DNA of 6,569 nt from Coriobacteriaceae bacterium (lineage in GTDB: Bacteria > Actinomycetota > Coriobacteriia > Coriobacteriales > Eggerthellaceae): assembly GCA_015062635.1 (NCBI GenBank), contig SUUF01000116.1, positions 1 through 6,569 on the forward strand. The letters are read 5' to 3'. Shown here in pieces: positions 1 through 4,736 of this stretch (position 1 is its first letter; every line of letters starts with the position of its first letter). Under the pieces are notes generated by a model. It was not told the DNA's origin. It made no database searches and worked only from the letters and a program-made list of their open reading frames with translations. Position numbers and translations under genes: made by a program.

Positions 1-207
<207 letters not shown>

Positions 208-219
208 CGCAGAAGCGTT

Positions 220-224
220 AGGAG
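220..224 (+). promoter_or_regulatory. Ribosome binding site deciding the GTG start of rpsS
   Basis: AGGAG lies six bases before the GTG at 231 and supports that start over any internal ATG; the first internal ATG in frame is far inside the conserved S19 core. Confidence 0.8.
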
Positions 225-230
225 ATATAA

Positions 231-497
231 GTGAGCAGAAGTTTGAAAAAGGGACCGTTCGTAGAGCCTCGCCTGCTCGAGCGTATCGAGGCCATGAACG
301 CCGCCGGCGAGAAGAACGTCATCAAGACCTGGTCTCGCGCGAGCACCATCTTCCCCGAGATGGTCGGCCACACCATCGGCGTGCACGACGGCCGCAAGCA
401 CGTGCCCGTCTACATCACCGAGTCTATGGTTGGCCACAAGCTGGGCGAGTTCGCTCCCACCCGCACCTTCAAGGGCCATCGCGCAAAGGAGAAATAA
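231..497 (+). CDS. rpsS: 30S ribosomal protein S19
   Basis: This 88-residue protein matches S19 in length (E. coli 92) and begins with the family hallmark MSRSLKKGPFVE. S19 sits in the 30S head with S13, near the A-site finger of 23S rRNA, and binds the 3' domain of 16S rRNA. The later blocks TWSRASTIFPEMVGHTIGVH and GHKLGEFAPTRTFKGH are the conserved S19 core and rRNA-contacting C-terminus. The start is GTG at 231, the only non-ATG start I assign in the window. It is fixed by the conserved N-terminus and by an AGGAG at 220-224, six bases upstream. rplV follows after three bases, so translation of the two is probably coupled. Confidence 0.98.
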   Translation: MSRSLKKGPFVEPRLLERIEAMNAAGEKNVIKTWSRASTIFPEMVGHTIGVHDGRKHVPVYITESMVGHKLGEFAPTRTFKGHRAKEK

Positions 498-500
498 GGA

Positions 501-842
501 ATGGAAGCTAGAGCAGTCACCCGTTACGTTCGCGTTTCCGCGAGCAAGGCGCGCCTGGTGGTCGACCAGATCCGCGGCAAGAACACCGATGTCGCCCTTG
601 AGACCCTGGCCTACACGCAGCGTGCCGTGGCCGAGGTCGTCGAGAAGACGCTGAACTCCGCCATCGCGAACGCCGTGAACAACAACAACATGAACGCGAA
701 CAACCTCTACGTGAAGGAAGCCTACGTGAACGAGGGTCCCACGTGGAAGCGCATTCGTCCGCGCGCGAAGGGCTCCGCGAGCCGCATCCGCAAGCGCACC
801 AGCCACATCACCATCGTCGTCGCCAACCGAGAGGAGGCATAA
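501..842 (+). CDS. rplV: 50S ribosomal protein L22
   Basis: This 113-residue protein is L22 (E. coli 110), an early-assembly 23S rRNA binder. Its long beta-hairpin lines the narrow part of the peptide exit tunnel. The N-terminus MEARAVTRYVRVSASKARLV is typical. The tunnel hairpin is recognisable from about residue 76 (VNEGPTWKRIRPRAKGSASRI) to the conserved KRTSHITIVV. Trp-Lys-Arg at 82-84 occupies the place of E. coli Met-Lys-Arg, whose deletion gives erythromycin resistance; no deletion is seen here. An Asn-rich patch lies at residues 57-68 (NAVNNNNMNANN). The start at 501 follows a purine-rich AAAGGAG site that lies inside the end of rpsS. Three bases separate the stop from rpsC. Confidence 0.98.
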   Translation: MEARAVTRYVRVSASKARLVVDQIRGKNTDVALETLAYTQRAVAEVVEKTLNSAIANAVNNNNMNANNLYVKEAYVNEGPTWKRIRPRAKGSASRIRKRTSHITIVVANREEA

Positions 843-845
843 GTC

Positions 846-1568
846 ATGGGCCAGAAAGTAAGCCCCACCGGTTTCCGTCTCGGTGTCACCGAGGATTGGC
901 GCAGCCGCTGGTATGCCGATAAGGATTACGCGGAGAACCTGCACAACGACCTCGCCATCCGCAAGTTCCTCGACAAGGAGCTCGCCCATTCCGCCGTCTC
1001 CCGCGTCGAGATCGAGCGCGCCGGCGACAAGATCAAGGTCATCATCACCACGGCCCGCCCGGGCATCGTGATCGGCAAGAAGGGCGCCGAGATCGACAAC
1101 CTGCGCAAGAAGCTTGGCAAGGTTGCCAACGGCAAGGTTTCCATCGAGGTCATCGAGGTCAAGCGCCCCGAGCTCGACGCCAGCCTCATCGCCCAGAACA
1201 TCGCCGAGCAGCTCGAGGGCCGCGTGGCGTTCCGCCGTGCGATGCGCAAGGCCGTCCAGTCGGCCCGCAAGAGCGGTGCCAAGGGCATCCGCATCCAGTG
1301 CTCCGGCCGCCTCGGCGGTGCCGAGATGTGCCGCCGCGAGTGGTATCGCGAGGGTCGCGTGCCGCTGCACACGCTGCGTGCCAAGATCGACTACGGCTTC
1401 ACCACCGCCGCCACCACGATGGGCTCCATCGGCGTGCAGGTGTGGGTGTATCACGGCGACGTGATGCCCGGCCAGAAGGCTCCGCAGCCGGCTCTCGAGG
1501 GAACGTCCCGTCCGGATCGTCGCCGTCGCGGCGACCGCAACGATCGCAACGACAGGAGGGATAAGTAA
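846..1568 (+). CDS. rpsC: 30S ribosomal protein S3
   Basis: S3 forms part of the mRNA entry channel in the 30S head with S4 and S5. The 240-residue product starts with the canonical MGQKVSPTGFRLG. It carries a type II KH RNA-binding domain around residues 40-110, with the GKKG loop (GXXG signature) at 77-80. The C-terminal S3 domain includes the conserved SGRLGGAEMCRREWYREGRVPLHTLRA block. The final 18 residues (223-240) form a charged Arg/Asp/Asn tail containing DRNDRNDRRD, likely disordered. A GAGAGGAGG site within the end of rplV sets the start. The stop TAA at 1566-1568 overlaps the ATG of rplP by one base, and the DNA encoding the tail also supplies the rplP ribosome binding site (AGGAGG, 1554-1559). 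Confidence 0.98.
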   Translation: MGQKVSPTGFRLGVTEDWRSRWYADKDYAENLHNDLAIRKFLDKELAHSAVSRVEIERAGDKIKVIITTARPGIVIGKKGAEIDNLRKKLGKVANGKVSIEVIEVKRPELDASLIAQNIAEQLEGRVAFRRAMRKAVQSARKSGAKGIRIQCSGRLGGAEMCRREWYREGRVPLHTLRAKIDYGFTTAATTMGSIGVQVWVYHGDVMPGQKAPQPALEGTSRPDRRRRGDRNDRNDRRDK

Positions 1569-1990
1569 TGCTGTCTCCTAAACGTGTTCGTCACCGCAAG
1601 GTGCAGCGCGGCTCGATGAAGGGCAACGCCAAGGGCGGTACCCAGCTGAACCACGGCGTCTGGGGCATCCAGGCCACCGAGCGCGCATGGATCACCAACC
1701 GCCAGATCGAGGCATGCCGTGTCGCTATCACCCGTAAGATGAAGCGTGGCGGCAACGTCTGGATCACCATCTTCCCGGACAAGCCCATCTCCAAGAAGCC
1801 TGCCGAGACCCGCATGGGCAAGGGCAAGGGCGCCCCGGAGGCATGGGTGGCCGTGGTCAAGCCCGGCCGCATCATGTTCGAGATTTCGGGCACTGATGAC
1901 GAGACCGCCCGCGAGGCTCTGCGCCTGGGCATCCACAAGCTCCCCATCAAGTGCAAGATCGTCCACCGCGAAAGTGAGGATCAGGACTAA
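1568..1990 (+). CDS. rplP: 50S ribosomal protein L16
   Basis: This 140-residue protein (E. coli 136) is L16, a late-assembly protein at the A-site side of the 50S central protuberance that helps position the aminoacyl-tRNA. It starts MLSPKRVRHRKVQRG and contains the conserved loop TRMGKGKGAPEAWVA. Arg82 there corresponds to the arginine hydroxylated in E. coli (Arg81); whether it is modified here cannot be judged. The C-terminus is acidic (RESEDQD). The gene overlaps rpsC and rpmC by one base at each end (TAATG), which implies translational coupling and near-equal output of S3, L16 and L29. Confidence 0.98.
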   Translation: MLSPKRVRHRKVQRGSMKGNAKGGTQLNHGVWGIQATERAWITNRQIEACRVAITRKMKRGGNVWITIFPDKPISKKPAETRMGKGKGAPEAWVAVVKPGRIMFEISGTDDETAREALRLGIHKLPIKCKIVHRESEDQD

Positions 1991-2196
1991 TGAGGTATTC
2001 CGAGATCCGCGAGTTCTCGTCTGACGATTTGCAGGCGAAGCTTCAAGAGGCCCGCGCGGAGCTGTTCAATCTGCGCTTCCAGATGGCCACGAGCCAGCTC
2101 GACAACACGGCTCGCGTCGGCCAGGTGAAGAAGGACATCGCCCGCATCCAGACCGAGATGCGCGCGCGTGAGATTGCCGCCGCGAAGGCGAACTAG
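1990..2196 (+). CDS. rpmC: 50S ribosomal protein L29
   Basis: A 68-residue L29 (E. coli 63), which sits beside L23 at the peptide tunnel exit and contributes to docking of trigger factor and SRP. The family pattern is clear: an N-terminal helix (EIREFSSDDLQAKLQEARAE), the hallmark LFNLRFQMATSQLDN at about residues 26-40, then the second helix ending in an Ala/Lys-rich tail. The ATG at 1990 overlaps the rplP stop. The ribosome binding site is only moderate (purine-rich AGTGAGGA in the rplP end), consistent with dependence on coupling to rplP. Confidence 0.97.
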   Translation: MRYSEIREFSSDDLQAKLQEARAELFNLRFQMATSQLDNTARVGQVKKDIARIQTEMRAREIAAAKAN

Positions 2197-2209
2197 AAAG
2201 GAGTGGACA

Positions 2210-2470
2210 ATGGCTGAAGAGCGTAATTCCCGCAAAGTTCGCCAGGGCGTCGTCGTTTCCGACGTGAACGACAAGACCATCGTCGTGAGGACCCTCGAGC
2301 GCAAGCCGCATCCGGTGTATGGCAAGATGATGACCACCACCAAGAAGTTCCACGTGCATGACGAGAACAACGAGGCTGGCGTGGGCGACACCGTCCGCAT
2401 CATGGAGACCCGTCCGCTGAGCAAGATGAAGCGTTGGCGTCTCGTCGAGATTGTTGAAAAGGCGAAGTAG
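2210..2470 (+). CDS. rpsQ: 30S ribosomal protein S17
   Basis: This 86-residue product is S17 (E. coli 84), a primary 16S rRNA binder of the 5' domain with an OB fold. Conserved elements are RKVRQGVVVSDVNDKTIVV near the N-terminus, HPVYGKMMTTTKKFHVHDE in the middle, and GDTVRIMETRPLSKMKRWRL towards the end, the last being the S17 signature region. The frame stays open upstream to a GTG at 2168, but the start at 2210 (MAEERN) is preferred because an AAAGGAG lies at 2197-2203 and the protein then has normal family length. The stop of rpmC is 13 nt upstream. Confidence 0.97.
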   Translation: MAEERNSRKVRQGVVVSDVNDKTIVVRTLERKPHPVYGKMMTTTKKFHVHDENNEAGVGDTVRIMETRPLSKMKRWRLVEIVEKAK

Positions 2471-2511
2471 CCTGTCGGCACTAACGTTGAGTAAGTAGGA
2501 AAGGAAAGCAC

Positions 2512-2880
2512 ATGATTCAGATGCAATCCATGCTCGCGGTGGCCGACAACTCCGGCGCCCGCAAGGTGCAGTGCATCAAGGTCCTCGGCGGCTCCAAGCG
2601 CCGTTATGCGGGCCTGGGCGACATCATCATCTGCTCCGTCAAGGAAGCCATCCCCAACGGCCAGGTGAAGAAGGGTGAAGTCGTCCGCTGCGTCATCGTC
2701 CGCGTGAAGAAGGAAGTCCGCCGCGACGACGGCTCGTACATCCGCTTCGACCAGAACGCGTGCGTGCTCGTGGACGCCAATGGCGCCCCCCGCGGCACCC
2801 GTATCTTCGGGCCGGTCGCCCGTGAGCTGCGCGAGCGCAAGTTCACGAAGATCGTCTCGCTGGCTCCCGAGACGCTCTAG
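2512..2880 (+). CDS. rplN: 50S ribosomal protein L14
   Basis: This 122-residue protein (E. coli 123) is L14, which lies on the intersubunit face of the 50S, contacts 16S rRNA helix 14 with L19, and is the docking site of the silencing factor RsfS. The conserved core reads LAVADNSGARKVQCIKVLGG near the N-terminus. The later block ending DANGAPRGTRIFGPVARELRE is the L14 signature area. It starts at 2512 after a strong AGGAAAGGA; a second in-frame ATG at 2521 is possible but would trim the conserved MIQ start. The 41-nt gap after rpsQ is modest and marks the conventional boundary between S10 and spc operons; I see no promoter or terminator in it. Confidence 0.98.
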   Translation: MIQMQSMLAVADNSGARKVQCIKVLGGSKRRYAGLGDIIICSVKEAIPNGQVKKGEVVRCVIVRVKKEVRRDDGSYIRFDQNACVLVDANGAPRGTRIFGPVARELRERKFTKIVSLAPETL

Positions 2881-2898
2881 CGAAAGGTTGTACCAAGA

Positions 2899-3216
2899 AT
2901 GGCAAAGATGAACATCAAAAAGGGTGACAAGGTCCGCGTCATCGCTGGCAAGGACAAGGGCGCCGAGGGCGAGGTCATCAAGGCGATTCCGGCTAAGGGC
3001 CGCGTCATCGTCGAGAACGTGAACATCGTCACCAAGGCCATGCACCCCACCCAGCAGAACCAGACCGGTGGCCTCACGAAGATGGCGGCTCCCCTGGATG
3101 TGTCGAACGTCCAGCTCGTGTGCCCCAGCTGCGGCAAGACCACCCGCGTCGCGCACAAGATCGAGGACGGCAAGAAGTTCCGTGCCTGCAAGAAGTGCGG
3201 CGCAACCATCAAATAG
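2899..3216 (+). CDS. rplX: 50S ribosomal protein L24, four-cysteine form
   Basis: L24 initiates 50S assembly by binding the 5' domain of 23S rRNA and sits near the tunnel exit. The 105-residue product has an N-terminal KOW motif at about residues 6-33 (KKGDKVRVIAGKDKGAEGEV) and the typical VEGVN-like segment here reading VENVNIVTK. The C-terminal part carries two CxxC pairs, Cys75/Cys78 and Cys97/Cys100, the zinc-ribbon form of L24; zinc binding itself is inferred. The ribosome binding site GAAAGG at 2882-2887 has a longish 11-nt spacer. The gene is followed by the 183-nt structured gap before rplE, the largest break in the cluster. Confidence 0.97.
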   Translation: MAKMNIKKGDKVRVIAGKDKGAEGEVIKAIPAKGRVIVENVNIVTKAMHPTQQNQTGGLTKMAAPLDVSNVQLVCPSCGKTTRVAHKIEDGKKFRACKKCGATIK

Positions 3217-3221
3217 CAAGT

Positions 3222-3256
3222 GATTTGACGCGGGGGAGCAACCCTCGCGTCAAGTC
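3222..3256 (+). repeat. Hairpin A: 15-bp inverted repeat after rplX
   Basis: Left arm 3222-3236 (GATTTGACGCGGGGG) pairs along its full length with 3242-3256 (CCCTCGCGTCAAGTC), with two G-U wobbles and a five-base loop AGCAA. It starts six bases after the rplX stop. No T tract follows, so it is not a standard terminator by itself; it could protect the upstream message 3' end or act as part of the leader switch. Confidence 0.75.
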
Positions 3257-3310
3257 TTCCCATCGGTAAGTCGCGGGGTTTTTCTGAACCTCGCGAATTT
3301 CCGGTGGGGA
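3257..3310 (+). repeat. Hairpin B: long stem-loop in the rplE leader
   Basis: Bases 3257-3280 pair with 3287-3310 at 22 of 24 positions (three are G-U wobbles), closing a six-base loop TTTCTG. The two mismatches, a T-T (3267/3300) and a G-A (3270/3297), flank two A-T pairs in the middle of the stem, which would make a small irregular internal region of the kind ribosomal proteins often recognise. Hairpin A abuts it without spacing, so the two may stack. Confidence 0.75.
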
Positions 3311-3320
3311 TAGTTGTAAT

Positions 3321-3395
3321 ATGACCCTCGCTGTGTTTTTTGCAGGGAGGGACCTTGGGTCGGAAATCCAGGGTTCAAATCATCGGAAAGGTTAG
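3321..3395 (+). CDS. Possible 24-codon leader reading frame before rplE (speculative)
   Basis: An ATG at 3321 opens a frame of 24 codons (beginning MTLAVFFAGRDLG, ending NHRKG) that stops with TAG at 3393-3395, four bases before the rplE ATG and just past the rplE ribosome binding site. A weak GGTG/GGGG purine stretch (3303-3309) lies 11 bases upstream but would be hidden in hairpin B. It resembles no protein I know. The position would suit a leader peptide coupled to rplE, but an open frame of this size is common by chance in GC-rich DNA, so confidence is low. Confidence 0.15.
   Translation: MTLAVFFAGRDLGSEIQGSNHRKG
3325..3376 (+). repeat. Hairpins C and D just upstream of rplE
   Basis: Hairpin C pairs 3325-3333 with 3343-3351 (8 of 9 pairs) around a loop containing six T residues. 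Hairpin D pairs 3350-3358 with 3368-3376 (nine pairs including two wobbles) around a nine-base loop. They compete for only two bases. Both are weaker than hairpins A and B and could be partly fortuitous. Confidence 0.45.
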
Positions 3396-3399
3396 ATAC

Positions 3400-3942
3400 A
3401 TGGCTCCTCGTCTGAAGGAAAAGTACCAGAACGAAATCGCCCAGCAGCTCTTTGAGGAGCTGGGTCTGCAGAACGTCAACCAGATCCCGCGCCTCGAGAA
3501 GATCGTGGTGAACATGGGCGTCGGCCGCGCCGCCGGCGATGCCAAGCTCATGGACGGTGCGGTGGCCGACCTGCGCGCCATCACCGGCCAGCAGCCCACC
3601 ATCCGTCGCGCCCGTAAGTCCATCGCCGCGTTCCACCTGCGCGAGGGCCAGGCCATCGGCGCCAAGGTCACCCTGCGTGGCGACCGCATGTGGGAGTTCC
3701 TCGACCGTCTGCTGTCGATCGCGCTTCCGCGCGTCCGCGACTTCCGTGGCATCAACCCCAACAGCTTCGACGGCCGCGGCAACTATTCGCTGGGCATCCA
3801 GGAGCAGCTCATCTTCGCAGAGATCGATTACGACAAGATCGATCGCACGCGCGGCATGGACATCACCTTCGTCACGACCGCCGAGACCGACGAAGCCGCC
3901 CGCGCCCTGTTCGACAAGCTGGGCTTCCCGTTCAAGAAGTAG
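3400..3942 (+). CDS. rplE: 50S ribosomal protein L5
   Basis: This 180-residue protein (E. coli 179) is L5, which binds 5S rRNA together with L18 and L25-type proteins and forms the B1b bridge to S13 in the 30S head. Conserved elements include the N-terminal RLKEKYQNEI, the RLEKIVVNMGVG strand, the ADLRAITGQQPTIRRARKSI signature, and the RVRDFRGINPNSFDGRGNYS loop followed by GIQEQLIFAEIDYDKID. The frame is open upstream to a TTG at 3340, but ATG 3400 (MAPRLKEKY) is chosen for family length and for the GGAAAGG site at 3385-3391. It is preceded by the structured leader, so its translation or transcription may be controlled separately from rplX. Confidence 0.98.
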   Translation: MAPRLKEKYQNEIAQQLFEELGLQNVNQIPRLEKIVVNMGVGRAAGDAKLMDGAVADLRAITGQQPTIRRARKSIAAFHLREGQAIGAKVTLRGDRMWEFLDRLLSIALPRVRDFRGINPNSFDGRGNYSLGIQEQLIFAEIDYDKIDRTRGMDITFVTTAETDEAARALFDKLGFPFKK

Positions 3943-3954
3943 TTCGTTCTTATT

Positions 3955-3985
3955 CCGGCTCGCGGCGATGCGCACCGCGGGCCGG
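3955..3985 (+). repeat. GC-rich hairpin in the rplE-rpsZ gap
   Basis: Arms 3955-3965 (CCGGCTCGCGG) and 3975-3985 (CCGCGGGCCGG) form 11 pairs with one G-U wobble around a nine-base loop. It begins 12 bases after the rplE stop and is followed by TTAGGATAC, not a T tract, so it is not a classical intrinsic terminator. It may be a processing or stability element, or slow polymerase ahead of rpsZ. The rest of the 94-nt gap holds only the rpsZ ribosome binding site. Confidence 0.7.
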
Positions 3986-4036
3986 TTAGGATACATCCAA
4001 GTTGCTGGCAATCGGCAAGAGGAAAGAAGGATTTGC

Positions 4037-4222
4037 ATGGCAAAGAAATCGATGATCGCCAAGGCGAAGCGCGAGCCGAAGTTCTCGACGCGCGAGCACA
4101 ACCGTTGCGGCCGTTGCGGGCGTCCCCGCGCGTACTACCGCAAGTTCAACCTGTGCCGCGTGTGCCTGCGTGAGCTCGCGAACAAAGGCGAACTGCCCGG
4201 CATCACCAAGGCTTCCTGGTAG
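4037..4222 (+). CDS. rpsZ: 30S ribosomal protein S14, zinc-binding type Z
   Basis: A 61-residue product of exactly the length of the short, zinc-containing S14 class (the long cysteine-free form is about 100 residues). S14 sits in the 30S head next to S3 and S10 and is a late-assembly protein. Cys24, Cys27, Cys40 and Cys43 form the CxxC-x12-CxxC zinc site, and the C-terminus LANKGELPGITKASW is the family hallmark. The frame is open upstream to an ATG at 3968, but the start at 4037 (MAKKSMIAKAKREP) is set by family length and by the GAAAGAAGG site at 4022-4030. It is flanked by two long gaps (94 and 103 nt), unusual for this operon. No Zur-like operator was recognised. Confidence 0.98.
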   Translation: MAKKSMIAKAKREPKFSTREHNRCGRCGRPRAYYRKFNLCRVCLRELANKGELPGITKASW

Positions 4223-4235
4223 GAACACGACGGTA

Positions 4236-4313
4236 ATGCTGCGGTGGGCCGTGTATTCAGGCGCTGGTGCTATGGGTGCCGGCGAACCGATCTCGCGGTT
4301 CATCAAGGACTAA
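4236..4313 (+). CDS. Possible 25-codon reading frame between rpsZ and rpsH (speculative)
   Basis: ATG at 4236 begins a 25-codon frame (MLRWAVYSGAGAM, then GAGEPISRFIKD) ending in TAA at 4311-4313, which touches the rpsH ribosome binding site AAGGAG (4312-4317). An AGGA at 4221-4224 lies 11 bases before the ATG, at the rpsZ stop. I do not recognise the peptide. It could be a small coupled protein, a regulatory uORF, or chance; the second half has G/C-ending codons like its neighbours, the first half less so. Confidence 0.2.
   Translation: MLRWAVYSGAGAMGAGEPISRFIKD
4284..4301 (+). repeat. Small hairpin ahead of rpsH
   Basis: GAACCG (4284-4289) pairs perfectly with CGGTTC (4296-4301) around a six-base loop, ending 10 bases before the rpsH Shine-Dalgarno. 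A weaker pairing ACACG (4225-4229) with CGTGT (4250-4254) lies earlier in the same 103-nt gap. Either could be fortuitous. Confidence 0.4.
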
Positions 4314-4325
4314 GGAGAAACAATC

Positions 4326-4721
4326 ATGATGACAGACACCATCGCGGATATGCTTACGCGCATTCGTAACGCGAATTCCGCAGGCAAGGAGAACGTCTCC
4401 ATGCCCACGAGCAAGAAGCTCGTCGACATCGCCAAGATCATGAAGGAAGAGGGCTACATCGCCGACTTCCAGATCGAGGATGGCGAGCCGCGCGGCACGC
4501 TCGTGATCGAACTCAAGTATGGCCCGAAGAACGCCCGCGTCATCCGCGGCATCAAGCGCATCAGCAAGCCCGGCCTGCGCATCTACGCCGGCAAGGATGA
4601 GCTGCCCCGCGTGCTCGGCGGTCTCGGCACGGCCATCATCTCGACGAGCCAAGGCGTTATGGCCGACCGCGATGCCCGCAAGAAGGGCATCGGCGGCGAG
4701 GTCGTTGCGTACATCTGGTAG
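4326..4721 (+). CDS. rpsH: 30S ribosomal protein S8
   Basis: S8 is a primary 16S rRNA binder of the central domain and, in E. coli, the translational autoregulator of the spc operon. The 131-residue product (E. coli 130) has the N-terminal TDTIADMLTRIRNAN, the middle VIRGIKRISKPGLRIYAGKDELP, and the C-terminal GGLGTAIISTSQGVMADRDARKKGIGGEVVAYIW, the S8 signature with the Ser-Thr-Ser rRNA-contact loop intact. Two adjacent ATGs (4326 and 4329) are possible starts; AAGGAG at 4312-4317 is eight bases from the first. The presence of an intact S8 keeps S8 feedback at the rplX-rplE junction plausible here. Confidence 0.98.
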   Translation: MMTDTIADMLTRIRNANSAGKENVSMPTSKKLVDIAKIMKEEGYIADFQIEDGEPRGTLVIELKYGPKNARVIRGIKRISKPGLRIYAGKDELPRVLGGLGTAIISTSQGVMADRDARKKGIGGEVVAYIW

Positions 4722-4736
4722 GAAAGGAGAGGGATT

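Larger units (their letters stand above)
3217..3399 (+). promoter_or_regulatory. Structured rplX-rplE intergenic leader (candidate cis-regulatory RNA)
   Basis: This 183-nt non-coding stretch is exceptional in a cluster whose other gaps in the first half are 41 nt or less. By eye it folds into four consecutive hairpins (3222-3256, 3257-3310, 3325-3351, 3350-3376), leaving the rplE ribosome binding site GGAAAGG (3385-3391) just after the last one. The arm CGCGGGG occurs twice (3229-3235 and 3272-3278) and CCTCGCG twice (3243-3249 and 3289-3295), with a third partial copy at 3326-3331, so alternative folds are possible. In E. coli the S8 translational repressor site of the spc operon lies at the same rplX-rplE junction. 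I infer a regulatory or RNA-processing element; the ligand is unknown and could be S8, another ribosomal protein, or none. Confidence 0.6.

Noticed and set aside
1987..3219. 410-codon open frame on the - strand opposite rpmC to rplX
   Set aside because: Same codon-bias shadow effect; it covers four conserved ribosomal genes and has no recognisable domain or ribosome binding site.
3311..3322. Possible promoter -10 box TAATAT in the rplE leader
   Set aside because: No -35 hexamer at 16-18 bases upstream; TTGACG at 3225 is about 90 bases away and lies in hairpin A. A promoter here cannot be excluded but is not supported.
3371..3381. tRNA T-loop-like GGGTTCAAATC in the rplE leader
   Set aside because: No matching T stem, anticodon arm or acceptor stem could be built around it; a chance match.
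3340..3942. rplE starting at TTG 3340 with 20 additional residues
   Set aside because: L5 family length and the conserved N-terminus fit ATG 3400, which has GGAAAGG at 3385-3391.
3943..4036. Zur-type zinc operator upstream of rpsZ
   Set aside because: No AT-rich palindrome resembling known Zur boxes is present; the only inverted repeat is the GC-rich RNA-like hairpin.
3968..4222. Longer rpsZ with an N-terminal extension from ATG 3968
   Set aside because: The extension would include half of the 3955-3985 hairpin, exceeds the fixed 61-residue length of zinc-type S14, and has no ribosome binding site, whereas GAAAGAAGG precedes ATG 4037.
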